A stretch of 64,000 bases of DNA from Kappaphycus alvarezii (Eukaryota > Rhodophyta > Florideophyceae > Gigartinales > Solieriaceae): positions 124,001-188,000 of the forward strand of contig NADL03000049.1 of assembly GCA_002205965.3 (NCBI GenBank), in the 5' to 3' direction. The number at the start of each line of letters is the position of its first letter. Position 1 is the stretch's first letter. The position numbers were made by a program, and so were the translations under genes. The notes beneath the pieces were generated by a model. The model saw only the letters and a program-made list of their open reading frames with translations. It was not told the origin of the DNA and searched no databases. This document shows, one piece after another, positions 12,190-21,899 of the stretch.

Positions 12190-13044
12190 ACGTGCATCCA
12201 AATATGACTGACGAAACGTTTCCAGCCGACCAGTCACCCAAAATCAAGATATGATATTCTTAACTCCAATGGACGCAATTCCAAAGCAGCGCCCATCCTG
12301 AGAGAATGAGAGGTCATGCGACTTGCAGAGGCGGAGAAACTCGAATACGTGTCAGACAAACTTGAGCCATAATGTCATCGTCCGTGCGCTAGTGGACAAC
12401 CGCGTTCCCGGTAGGGCCCAATAGGATTTGCTACCTGAGCGATTATTGCGACGAATGGCATCATAGCCTTGCACAAAATCAATTACACTTGAGTCGAAAT
12501 TGGAATTGCGTGTGTAGGAAAGGGTATGAGCCACGCGTTTTTGTTTTTCCGGAGTGCGATGGCAATGTTGATTGCATCCCGAGCAACCGTAATGTTGCGA
12601 AGTTGTAATGAAACACTGCCTCTCCACGTTCGAAGAAGACGTAGCTGATTAAGTTCGAAGAAGACGTAGCTGATTAAGACAGCGGCAGTGTCGAAGAAAT
12701 TCCAAGCACGAATCTGCAGCAAGGATTGCAGCAGCGAATATCTTGCGAGCCACCGAGCTGATCAGTGCTCTTCGTTCCATTGTACCTGCAGGATCAGTGG
12801 CCAAATTGCGATCAAGGTCACTCTGTTGATATGCATCAATCGCTAGCTGGATAAGAGGTGTGAGCACCAGAGAGTGACCGACTCGTGAGTGAGCTGTTGT
12901 GACAGCCGATAGATAGTTACGAACCGATGCCGCACTAATGCTACCCTCGTTTAATAACCATCTCAGATAGCGAAGGACAGCACTTTCGTTTCCGGATAGC
13001 AGATCAATGCCATCCTTAGAGCAAAATAAAATCCTTTTTTCCAT
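12190..13044 (-). pseudogene. Tyrosine recombinase of the DIRS-like element, frameshifted
   Basis: The minus strand from 13044 encodes the SAM-like N-terminal domain, including NYLSAVTTAHSRVG and a P-L-I-Q-L-A-I-D helix. A catalytic-domain strand follows at about 12535-12610 (RNITVARDAINIAIALRK), the form seen in DIRS recombinases around the first arginine. Further on, TSHSLRMGAA at about 12300 contains the catalytic His-x-x-Arg pair, and a GRLETFRQSYLD segment at about 12210 supplies the expected nucleophilic tyrosine. The enzyme would integrate circular cDNA without target duplication. A 25-bp tandem duplication and at least two other shifts break the frame. Confidence 0.75.
12628..12677. 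repeat. 25-bp perfect tandem duplication inside the recombinase
   Basis: The unit beginning GTTCGAAGAAGACG is present twice back to back (12628-12652, 12653-12677). Because 25 is not divisible by three, the duplication shifts the recombinase frame. Confidence 0.9.
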
Positions 13045-13718
13045 AAGATCTCATTCGAACTCCAAGTGTTTGGCGCCCGAGCCCTATGTATCAATTGCGC
13101 AATTAGCCTTCCCATCAGTTCCACCATATCCAGCCGTAGAAAGGACAGACTGTTGCAGCGTTACAGCTAACGGAGAGTAGCTGCTTCTTCTGCGAGATTT
13201 TCCACCTGGCGATTTTCCACGGAGGCGAAGGCATTGCTTCCGGAGCCCAGATCGGCGGTAGGTAGATGTGAGGTGTTAAGCGGAAACGAGCAGATCAAGG
13301 TAGAACTGTGGTTGAAACTTTGGTTTAGGCTGGCTGAGTTAGGCCGGCTGCTCCAAACCAGGGTTTATATAGAACTGAAGATAGCTACAAAATAAAGGAA
13401 ATTGCAGTCTAACAGTAGCGAATTCAAACGTTTTCCCGTAAACAGCCCTGATGGTATCGTAAGTAGCGCTTTCAGAATTGTAGTCGGCACGAGTCACATA
13501 CTCTCACAAGATGTAAGAAGTACATTGGTCCAGGTGGCATGGGATAGCAAAGCAACTTTGATTGGTAAAGCAATGATATAATACCCCAGTAGGCTACTCG
13601 CCCGTAACTCTTCCATGTGTACCAATGGGGTCATACCCTGTGTTCAGAACTGTAAGGAAAGTGTAATGACAGCAAAGTGCCTGGTAGCCCTGGTTATAAG
13701 GTTAACAGTGGTTTGAAT
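13045..13718. other. Non-coding gap between RNase H and recombinase
   Basis: No coding signal is visible on either strand. In DIRS relatives these domains are normally adjacent or overlapping, so this stretch is either internal regulatory or repeat sequence, or an unrecognised insertion. Confidence 0.4.
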
Positions 13719-14833
13719 CTACAGTACAGTAGATGCAGTGAGTTCGTGTAAAGCTGTAAGGTCTGTGGAGTGAGATACAACAGTAGAGTTTGTCTGCGTC
13801 GAAATTATGCGGTCGAGCAAGACGGCGCAATTGCGTGTACCATTGCTGTGCGGGCCAATGCGGCGTGACCAGTATTCCCCGGGCTTGTTTCTGACAGATT
13901 TTGTAACCACGAGCGGTATCAACTTGAGCGGCGGGTTCCAAAAATTATGTCCAAGCGCCAATCTTGTTTCAAAGCCTCTATTCCTAGGGAGCCAGGACAC
14001 GCGAACTCGCTGTTGAAACGAGGGCATACCGTGTTCTGATTGTCCGCGAAGCGGTCCACTGTAGTCGGGAAATTCTTGAGGATCGGCTGGATGGTGGCCG
14101 TCTTGATTCTCCAGTCGTCCAATGTGTGCAATCTCGAGAGTCGGTCTGCGAAGCGATTGGCCGCCGATTGTAGTAACTTGACTCGATAGAGATTCCAACC
14201 GAGTCAGTACAACGGTTTAAAACTCGGATCTCTTGCATCAACGGCCGAGATTTCGTAGATATTTCGTTCAGAATGGACACCACGGCTTTGTTGTCCTCCC
14301 AGATTCGAAGGTGCGTGCCGGAGGTCAGCATCCTGGCGAACGACAGATGTTGTCTTTAATGCACGAGCTTGAGAAAAGTGATTGGCTTGACCGGGAGAAG
14401 GGGTCCCATAGGCCCCATGCTTCCCAAACTCTGGACCCCTGGTTGGAGGTACGAACCCGGTGTCCCTCCTTGGCCTATTAACGTGGAGGCGTCGGAGTGT
14501 AACGCTAGTGTAGGGGATGGGCTGAATGGGCCTCTCTGGCTTGTGGTGCTCAGATCCCGCCAGTGCTTGAGATCCCGGATTGCGGCGTGTAGTAGTCGAC
14601 GCGCTTGCCAGAGTTGGTCGTGTTCTTGAGTAAGTCGTACAGGGAACGAGTGTAGAACCGGGCGAGGCATTGCGAGGGGCATGAGATGGCCACTCCGGCG
14701 AAGTGGCGTAATATTGACGTCGACTAGCCGGCGGTTCCGTCGGGCCTGGTAATAATTGCTGCGAGATGCCCCGCGTTTTCCATACGACGTGCTGAGACCC
14801 CAAAAACCATCCGAGTTGAGTCCAGAAGGACAA
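13719..14833 (-). pseudogene. RNase H and extension domain of the DIRS-like element, frameshifted
   Basis: On the minus strand, HLRIWEDNKAVVSILNE at about 14270-14320 matches the RNase H strand with catalytic Asp in DIRS/Ngaro elements (usual form xIxTDNxxAxxYIN). Downstream is a conserved DIRS block: a DWRI..ATIQPIL strand, then TTVDRFADNQN at about 14045 (usual TVDLFA..N), PRFNSEFACPG, and a Trp-x-x-x-x-x-NPPLKLIPLVV block at about 13915-13960. These steps use three frames, so indels interrupt the gene. The enzyme would remove RNA from the RNA:DNA hybrid during reverse transcription. Confidence 0.7.
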
Positions 14834-14839
14834 AATGCT

Positions 14840-15515
14840 CTATGCGTTGCGAGCCTCCCAATTCCCTTTTCTTCCTTGCGCAAAGTCCACATGCGTGTAG
14901 AAGGCGATCGATTTGCAGACGTGCTTTTCGGAGTCGAGACTGCGCCTCACTGCGACTAGAAAGTCGTCCATGTACGTCTGACTCGCAGTCTTAGGTGCTT
15001 CCGAGCGTACTGGACCAGAGGGCGCATGAAATTGATAAAGTAGGCTCGAGCGAGCTTCCAACAGACGGTAATGCGATGCATCGAGAATATCGATTATGTA
15101 CCTTGAACAGAAACCAATTGCAGATGTCTGGGTGCAATCGAAAGTGATGGTATCCTTTTGCGGTATCAAACGATAACATCCAGTCGTTCTGCTCGAGTTC
15201 CAGAGCAAATACTTCTATAGTTTCCACCTTGACGGGATATCCCAGAACAGGGTGGACTGCGATAAGTTCACGACCAGCCGCTGCTTTTCGCCCGACACTG
15301 CACGAAAGCCTTTGAGATCGAGTAGCCTCGCTCGTGAAGGGGGAGAGTGTTAGTGGCCGGTACCTCTTCGTAAGTACGACGGTGTAGGGTATCCTTGATT
15401 GCTGTGTCGAATAATTTCCGTTTGGAGGAGTCGACCGGAATTTTAGGTAGAGAGAATTTCGTGCGAGAAAGGGAAGTAGTGAGGGGTGTTTTGTACACTC
15501 CGAAGTGAAGCGCAC
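14840..15515 (-). pseudogene. Reverse transcriptase of the DIRS-like element, frameshifted
   Basis: Motif A reads WMLSFDTAKGYHHFRLHPD at about 15130-15190, where SFDxxxGYHH is diagnostic of DIRS/Ngaro-type reverse transcriptases. Motif C is YMDDFLVAV at about 14945-14975 (YxDD catalytic box). Between them the frame shifts once or twice. Upstream minus frames (15268-15498) hold the N-terminal palm and finger region. It lies directly upstream of the RNase H block on the same strand, as expected. Confidence 0.8.
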
Positions 15516-15899
15516 GTAAAAGGAAGTTGGAGGATTGAAGGGTTTTGTACCAGAAAGGAGCTGCGCGCTGATTATTGCGCCATAGGTCGTGATTTATACC
15601 ACAGAGAAAAGACCGCGACGACGGTCAGTTTACTTGCGATTCGGCATGTTGTCAGCGGCGGTGGGTTACTTTGAGCCCCTAAATTGTTTTGACGAAGACC
15701 TCCAGAAGCAGCTTGCTGCTTATTGAATTCCTTGGCGTAGGCTTGAGAGCGGAGCTCGGCAAACTTTTACTTCGTCCAGCGGGACAGCCCGGACGAGTAC
15801 GGGAAGTAGTCCTTTCGCAAATACTTCCGAAGCAGAACTGCTCCGGATTTACCAGATTCGAGGGAGTCTTCGAAGAAGTCTACACGTCCGAGGACACGA

Positions 15900-16570
15900 T
15901 TGTATGAAGCTGAGAGGAAATGATGCAGCACGGAGAAGGATTCGGTGCAACGTCAATGCCTTTTGAAACCAGGGCTCCGTAACCTGATGGGCACAGGCGA
16001 GGGCGTTCTCACAGTTGTTCCAAATATTCTAAAGGACTTCAGGTTCCTACCCGTCTCTTGATCGGCAGACTTGATCCTTTCAAAAGTCCCTCAGGTTCCG
16101 GTATGAACCGATATGCACGAAACAGCGCGACGGTAGCCGGCTTCTCGAACTTTTTGAATTTACCTGTGGCATCGTAAGCTCGCCGGGCGGCAAAGGCTTC
16201 GCTGACGTGTTCAGCGGTGGTGGCGGCAGTGTAAACTGCAGTTGCCCCACTTTGAAGGCCTCAACGGCGGCTGAGGGCCTATCAGGAAGATTAGACGTAG
16301 GATCTACGGCACCAGTGGCCCGGCGGCCGCAGCGAAGCGGCGGCAGCGGCGGGAGCAGCGGATCCAGACCCAGGCGTGAGTAGATTAACGATTTCGGAGA
16401 GCTTGCCCTCGATACCGACAACTTTGTTTTTCCAGCCTAATAAGCCTAGAAGCGTCGGATAGTGCAGAAGAGGAAGATTCGGCATAAGAAATTGCGGAGA
16501 ATGTTGTGTTGTGTGTGAAGGTCGGCCTAGACGGTGATTCGTCCGGAGCTGGTTCGAGGGATGAGAACAA
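15900..16570 (-). pseudogene. Gag-like region of the DIRS-like element
   Basis: Overlapping minus frames (16385-16570, 16291-16485, 16080-16421) encode a Ser/Pro/Ala-rich protein followed by short helical segments; a helical stretch ending NCENALACAHQV lies near 15990-16010. There is no zinc knuckle, which is usual for DIRS gag. The assignment rests mainly on position, immediately upstream of the RT, and on composition. Several frameshifts are present. Confidence 0.4.
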
Positions 16571-16588
16571 GCGACGACTTTAGGGACC
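16563..16588 (+). repeat. Candidate terminal direct repeat of the DIRS-like element, right
   Basis: This is the partner of 11818-11843. It lies just upstream of the gag-like region and just before the plus-strand transposase gene. Confidence 0.5.
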
Positions 16589-16775
16589 TGACCTGTATCG
16601 TTTCTTAGCGGTGTTTATGTTCTCTCAATGTTCAGGCTTCAGTCTTTCGAAAACCTTTTATTTACTGGCAAAGCTGGACTGCCGATATCTTCCCTTGATC
16701 CTGTACAGTTTATAGGTACAACATTTTAGCATTCTCTGCAGCCGGAAGAGGAGATAACAGGGAAAGAATTTGGAG

Positions 16776-17560
16776 CTGCAAGTGAGATCAAACTGTTCGT
16801 TTGATTGAGTTCGATCAAGCGTCCGAACGGATGCAATGCAGGGTCTTTTTGTCTCCTTCCTACACATATGGGACTCTGGAAGATGATATTTATGTAACCA
16901 GAGCTAATGATTAGCAGGTTAAGTCATTGAGCGCTAGAAAAGCAGACAAAGAAGGACACTGCGTAGATACAATTGAAAATTTGTTTCGGATAACGCTTAT
17001 GGTTCGGTTCTGTTGTCGAGGTGAGGCGCAGTCCAGCAATATGGAAAAACTAATGAATGAACTACTTCAAGCAAGAGGGGAGCAATCGCTTACAGGCTTT
17101 ATAATAACAGAAAATAGAGGCTACAGCGGATCTTGTATGGTACTGAGACCTGCCCAGAAAGGAATTGGTTTCATCGTTATACCGCCAAGCATTTGCTTGG
17201 ATGCCATCCGTTTGTTGGTATGTCTTTTCCGTGCGGACAAGAATGATTTGGAAGAAGAGGATGTAAACGCGCTCTCAGATCAAGGTGTCGATGTGGATGT
17301 GTGAGCTAGGGCCGCCACGGACGTCTATAATCGCGACTCTAGTTTCATAATCGACGACATCCCAGGACTAGGATCACGAACGATGTATGCAGAAAAGATC
17401 TTCAAGGACGGCTATCCAATTTGAGAGTTACTGTCACTACAGTTGCGGTTAGAGAGCGCGGACCTAATCGGGTTTCAAAAGTTTCACGGTTTGCCTACTG
17501 CCTTCTTGATGCCTCTACTCTATGATGAAGTGTTGGATTGCCGTTCTGCATGGTGCATTG
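16776..17560 (+). pseudogene. DDE transposase catalytic region, PiggyBac-like, decayed
   Basis: The plus strand opens with SYTYGTLEDDIYVTRAND at about 16856, then QVKSLS and RKADKEGHCVD. Next come a helix with LFR and the motif FIITENRGYSG at about 17098-17130, the counterpart of a catalytic DRGYG strand; here Asp is Asn in the standard reading. A shifted frame gives HLLGCHPFVG at about 17190-17220, followed by an acidic linker, FIIDDIPGLGS at about 17330 and VTTVAVRERGPN at about 17435. I recognise this arrangement from a protein family in oomycetes and algae with PiggyBac-like catalytic cores. At least three indels and a TAG at 16913 disable it. Any N-terminal part is missing or lies beyond the DIRS-like insertion. 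Confidence 0.6.
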
Positions 17561-17649
17561 CAGAGTAATGGTACCGTAACGTTTTTATTCATCAAGAGGA
17601 GTAACAGGGAAGATTAATCGCCCCTAATCCTGCGTCACAAGAAAGCATT

Positions 17650-18200
17650 GACATAGAGTAAATGCATTGCATAGATAAGTGCAAAGTTCTAAATGTCGAT
17701 CAAAGTTGCGCGGAGTGGTTTATTCTGGGTCAGTTTAGAGTTCCAGGAACTATTGCTGGAAAGAAGCTTCTTAGTGATGTACAGATTTGTTCACCAATCG
17801 GTATTGAAGTAGCAGAGTCTGGCCTTGACCAGACTCTGGCAGAAAAGTTTAAGAGTCTACCAGACTCCTGGTTCAGATCTGCAGGGTCATTAGAATCCAT
17901 GATTCGCAGGACTGCAAGAAAAGCGGCTGTGAATGCATTAAGCCAAGGAATTCATTTATGGAATTCACGCATGTGGTATGATGGCGGAATTGGACGAAAC
18001 TTGGCTAGCATGCTCACTTGATGCCATTGCTGTTATTGACCTGCGAAAAACCAGTCTTGATCTCACGGATGCGTCCCAAGAGAGGTTTCAGATTTGTCCT
18101 GCAGAAATCAAGAAGAGCATTTGCATCGTCTTCTTTGTCGAGAGCACTCAAAAACATTTGCATAGATCTCTTTTGCACGAGAATCAATGATAAGCGCTAT
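17650..18200 (+). pseudogene. YqaJ-like nuclease segment within the same transposase gene
   Basis: A 119-codon frame at 17662-18021 carries CAEWFILGQFRVPGTIAGK, the usual opening of YqaJ-type (lambda-exonuclease-fold) domains: WF.xR..xITGTxAG. After one frameshift, a second frame (17978-18190) gives DETWLACSLDAIAVIDL, matching the WLGASPDG catalytic-Asp motif. It then gives CPAEIKKS, matching the (E)IK catalytic pair. Order and spacing agree with a PD-(D/E)XK nuclease. It sits between the DDE region and the C-terminal region of the transposase. What the nuclease does in such elements is not known to me; DNA-end processing after excision is one possibility. Confidence 0.6.
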
Positions 18201-18279
18201 TAAACGAGTATACTGAGGGAACACATGGGCAGATAGTGCCCCAAATGGTGGTGTTCAGAAACAATTACGTTCTTAATGT

Positions 18280-19140
18280 GTCATGTTCTGAGTCTGCGCT
18301 TCTCTCTTGTACTCTGGCCAATTCCTCTGAGGGTTTTGTGGAGATGTCTCGAAACTGTTCAAAGGAAAAAGCTGGTCGTCTAATGGCATAGGCTGATAAA
18401 GGTATGTCCTCTATCCAAAGTTTGTGGACACAGAGACAAAAAAGTTCTGAAATACCGAATATCTTTTTAAGAGCCTATCAATGACTATGTGATATCATAT
18501 GACCGTTTGTCCCGCTAAAGATCTATAACCATGGTATACACAGCATTTATTCCAAGAGCAAGGGTGGAGTTGACGGGATTGCGCAAGCTCGCGCAATTCT
18601 GAGAAGTCCGGCAAAAAAGCTGAAATGGGAACAAAAAGTAGTATGTCAGACTTTAAAAGCATTTTTTTGTCAACGCATTTGTTGCTTGGCGTATTGATGA
18701 GAAGATGGATCTGGCTGACGGTGGAGAAAGATTCCAGAGCTTTGAAAATTTTTAGGTTATTCTAAACGACATGGAATCGTTGTCTGACTTCTGTTGGGGC
18801 CGTAGAGCTGCTAAGGTATGTAAGTGTTATTTATGAGCGATAAACGGCAATAATAAAGATAGTGATGACGTTGACGTTCGTAGAGATGAAGCAGTCCGCT
18901 CGAAGGAATTAGAAAGGAACAAGAAACGGAATAGGCTGAGATTCTGCTATGGAATTGATGTTACTAGGCTTCGGTTGAATGTACCTGGGCACAGCCAAAA
19001 GCAGATTCGTTTTGAGAGATGTTGTAATTTATGTGGTATGAACTCTACAACACAGGGTGGCTTTAGAGGTCACCGGTCCTGCTTTAATTGTTCCCAATGC
19101 TATGTGCACTTGTGTGTCCGTACCTTTGTCGGATCTTCCT
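18280..19140 (+). pseudogene. PiggyBac-like transposase C-terminal region with Cys-rich finger
   Basis: Plus frames give SKSKGGVDGIAQARAILRSP at about 18555-18610, comparable with the GVDxxDQ block after the last catalytic residue in PiggyBac proteins. LKWEQKVVCQTLKAFF...NAF at about 18620-18685 follows. A cysteine-rich module lies at about 19020-19125: CCNLCGMN, RGHRSCFNCSQC and HLCVRTF, eight or nine Cys/His residues spaced like the PiggyBac C-terminal zinc finger. Several stops and shifts occur. A following 98-codon frame (19057-19353) is another frame over the same DNA and is not proposed as a gene. Confidence 0.6.
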
Positions 19141-19375
19141 GAGATATTTGGCAATCTACTAAATAAGTCGAGCCTCGACAAGCCTCCAGGTCTCCCCGCA
19201 GATCGAGCATTCCTACTGATACAAATGACAGTGATAGAAAACGCATGGGAGGAAACACGACATGCAGTTGTGTTGTCAGGAGGAAGCGGTGTCGGTCAGG
19301 AGAAAAATCGAGATCCTCTAGACGCCTTCGCGCTCGCTCGGAGTAAACTTTGAGCATCTGCGGGACCCTTTAGGT

Positions 19376-19402
19376 GTGACGTTATGTACTATGTATCGTA
19401 CA
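19376..19402. repeat. Palindromic ATGTATCGTACAT site
   Basis: GTACTATGTATCGTACAT lies 35 bp after the last open frame of the transposase and is related to the sites at 10.12-10.19 kb. The preceding CGTTATGTAC is also shared with the site at 10166. Confidence 0.45.
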
Positions 19403-19624
19403 TACGACAAAATTTAGTCCCTGCTCGAGCTTATTCAGTTATGTTTTGACACCCGGAATTGGTATGCTTTCAATGAGTCTACCACCGTAAAATTCAGCTA
19501 ATGTCTTTTTCGTCTTCTCTAGTACCCAATTATTGTCCTTGCAACATCAACAACTACAACATCAAATAGATGTTTCAATGCTTCAAACATATATTTGCAG
19601 CGAAGGATGAACTCTAGAACATCA

Positions 19625-19647
19625 ATGTACGATATATCGTACATTAA
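19625..19647. repeat. Perfect palindrome TGTACGATATATCGTACA
   Basis: This is an 18-bp perfect palindrome and the most regular member of the family also seen near 10121, 10166 and 19385. Confidence 0.7.
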
Positions 19648-19649
19648 AT

Positions 19650-20520
19650 AATTGTATTACGGATATGCCCGATCGTGATGAACTGCACCTCCGGTACCTT
19701 CAAAAATTGAGGTTCTAAGGGATGTTCACTGGGTAGCATAAAAGTCTGTAACATCACCAACCACCTTCAGAGAGCTATTTTATGAGATTTGGAACAAGTT
19801 TTGCCCTTCGATAAAAATCCGAAAAGTCCATCGCTTTACTAAATTTTGCTCCCTCATTGTGCATGGAGCTGAGCGGTCTGCAATTGGATTATCACACTTC
19901 AATTCATAACGAAAGACACCACTGTGCATAGCCTCAAAGTTAAACGCGTCGAATTCTTGGAACATGGTCCAGTCAAATCACTCTCTTATACAAAATGACT
20001 GAGAAGTTTGAAACCGGGGCAAATCTTGTAATCAAAGTATCTCACAGAATACTTTCCGTGAAAAGTTCAAAATCTCCACTTCCAGAGGTTTATTCATCCA
20101 GTTTGAAAACTGTACCAGGGATAATAAAATTTTTATTTATTCTGTTATCTCGAGTCTCTTGTTGCTTTGGGTTTTTTCTGTGATTTTCCGCGTCTTCTCT
20201 TCCAATTAGCCACACTTATGCTGATATTAATAAAAATCAGCTGCACTTCTCACCGTCTAAGACAAAATTATGCAGTGAATATGTCAGATCTAGTGACACA
20301 ACTACGGAAGTCCCACGCCATACAGCCATCCATTTCTCATATGCTTCATATCCCAAACTTTTCCAGCCTCTGCGTACATGAAAATGCAGGGCAAAAGTTA
20401 CGTCTTTTTCGAAACACAGGTACTTTCGTTTTCACAGGATTCTTGCGAAACCGAGATGCCAAAGGATTCCTATAGAATGAGATGTTGTAACCCTATCGAT
20501 TTCAGTGATAATGGGGATCG
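19650..20520. other. Unassigned sequence
   Basis: Frames at 19780-19965 minus, 19995-20183 plus and 20167-20475 plus are open but show no motif and overlap one another. No repeat structure is evident. Confidence 0.35.
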
Positions 20521-21190
20521 TTGAATGGAGTCCTCGGCGAGACGCAGTCCTTTTTTCTCCTGTATATACTTGATCTCAGAAGTACAACACCAACTCAAAT
20601 TTTCAGCCCTCAAGACAGTGAAAAAGTAATGGAGCGCCTAAAATCCGAGGAGAAACGTATAAACAACGTAAATATGATGGCTGAGCTTCAAGCTTTTGTC
20701 AATTAAGTTTACAAAGACCAGCATGATCATTTCCATTGGAATCTAGTAGATGCATTTCAGCTGAATGGAAGGTATTCCACTCTTGTAGCTAGGGAAAAAG
20801 CACACATAGAACCTGAGAACGATAATTTCAGACGAAGTGAGGAGGAAATAACACGAAGTGACCTGGATTATACTGTTAACGACTTTGTAGCAGTGCGTGG
20901 GGAGGGCTGCACAAGTGAATTACCTTTCTGGATTGGTAAGGTTCAAGATGTCCTTAAAAGCAAAGAAGGAGTTGCTTGTCAGTTACAGTGCATTGGTTTG
21001 GGAGATATAATCGAACGTATTCCTTCACTGGAAAATACGCACCTTACCGATTACATATTCTAAAAAGCCCTGAGTCGACGAAATACATGTGGATACTGTG
21101 CTGCTTAATTCAGTAGACTTACAAAATTGAAAATGATTGGTGAGAGAGTTGGTGCGAAAATAAGAAGAGCACTTGGTTCACTCTATACTC
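20521..21190 (+). pseudogene. Decayed unknown ORF with a PFWIGKV motif
   Basis: A 61-codon frame (20521-20706) is followed directly by a plus frame open to the TAA at 21061 without an ATG. It contains DYTVNDFVAV and PFWIGKV near 20870-20940 and ends after a short shifted Cys-containing tail. A hydrophobic D-F-V-A-V strand followed by P-F-W-I-G resembles small barrel (SH3/BAH/chromo-type) modules often found at the C-terminus of transposon integrases and transposases. I cannot assign the family. Its position after the PiggyBac-like gene may be coincidental. Confidence 0.3.
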
Positions 21191-21437
21191 AGCAAAGGAG
21201 CTTGTAATTCATAATTCGCTCTATAAACAATAACGAGTAAGAAGTTCTTTTATTCCTTTTCACATCAAATCGTTCGAAGTTCATACTATCACATTACATT
21301 AATACCAAATTAACTGAATATTTCGAATCAGCTTGACATAGACCTTGTACATCATCCCTCTCCTGTCCTTTACTTATTTTTGCAATGATCAGAGGAATCA
21401 ATCCCAGCTACTTATCACTATATACGATAATGGGACC

Positions 21438-21725
21438 TGATAGGGGTAAATCGTCTGGAGAAGAGATACTCAGAACCAAATGCCCCAAGAAGGAGGTGTT
21501 GCAAGCGACAAAAGTGCTTCCTTGGTGTAGTTGAGCCAACAAAAAGAGGCAAAAAAGTACAATAGTTGAGAGGGGTACAAGCAAGTATAGAAAGGACAGG
21601 GACTACCACTGATGACCTCTGACCAGCGTAAGAAAAATGGTTCTCGGGTCTGAAGTTGACTCTCAACTTCCTACCACTCGGAACTTAACTCAAAGTTGGC
21701 TGCCAATTTGCTTGACCTCCACAAG
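21438..21725 (-). repeat. Truncated LTR of the Gypsy family at 23.8-29.5 kb
   Basis: It begins TGATAGGGGTAAATCG exactly as the two Gypsy LTRs do and can be followed through CTGAAGTTGACTCTCAACT to about 21725, then diverges. There are many more substitutions than between the two complete LTRs, so this is an older fragment. No partner LTR or internal region is adjacent. Confidence 0.85.
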
Positions 21726-21899
21726 AGGAAGCAGTTTACTCAGCTTATATAAAACGTTTTGGGTAACCCTAAAGTCTCAAACAAACATACTAAGAACCAT
21801 AAAATGCATCAAATGGAATCGTGTGAACGGGAAAGACTAACAGCAGAAACTATGAGCATAAATACCTAGATTCCATCCTTAATTTCTTAGTCCTCTAGA

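Larger units (their letters stand above)
11818..16588 (-). mobile_element. DIRS-like tyrosine-recombinase retrotransposon (decayed)
   Basis: Minus-strand order is gag-like region (16.57-15.9 kb), reverse transcriptase (15.5-14.84 kb), RNase H and its extension (14.83-13.72 kb), then tyrosine recombinase (13.04-12.19 kb). This RT-RH-YR order with no integrase or aspartic protease defines the DIRS/PAT/Ngaro order. A 26-bp direct repeat lies at both ends (11818-11843 and 16563-16588), so the ends may be split direct repeats rather than the inverted repeats of DIRS1. Roughly 650 bp with no coding signal separate RNase H from the recombinase. All genes carry frameshifts, so the copy is presumably dead. 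The exact boundaries are not proven. Confidence 0.7.

Noticed and set aside
16080..16421. Pro/Leu/Arg-rich minus ORF as a host structural gene
   Set aside because: It sits in the gag position of the DIRS-like element, overlaps other frames of that region and shows no host domain.
19057..19353. 98-codon plus ORF after the PiggyBac-like C-terminus as a separate gene
   Set aside because: It overlaps the Cys-rich finger in another frame and has no motif of its own.
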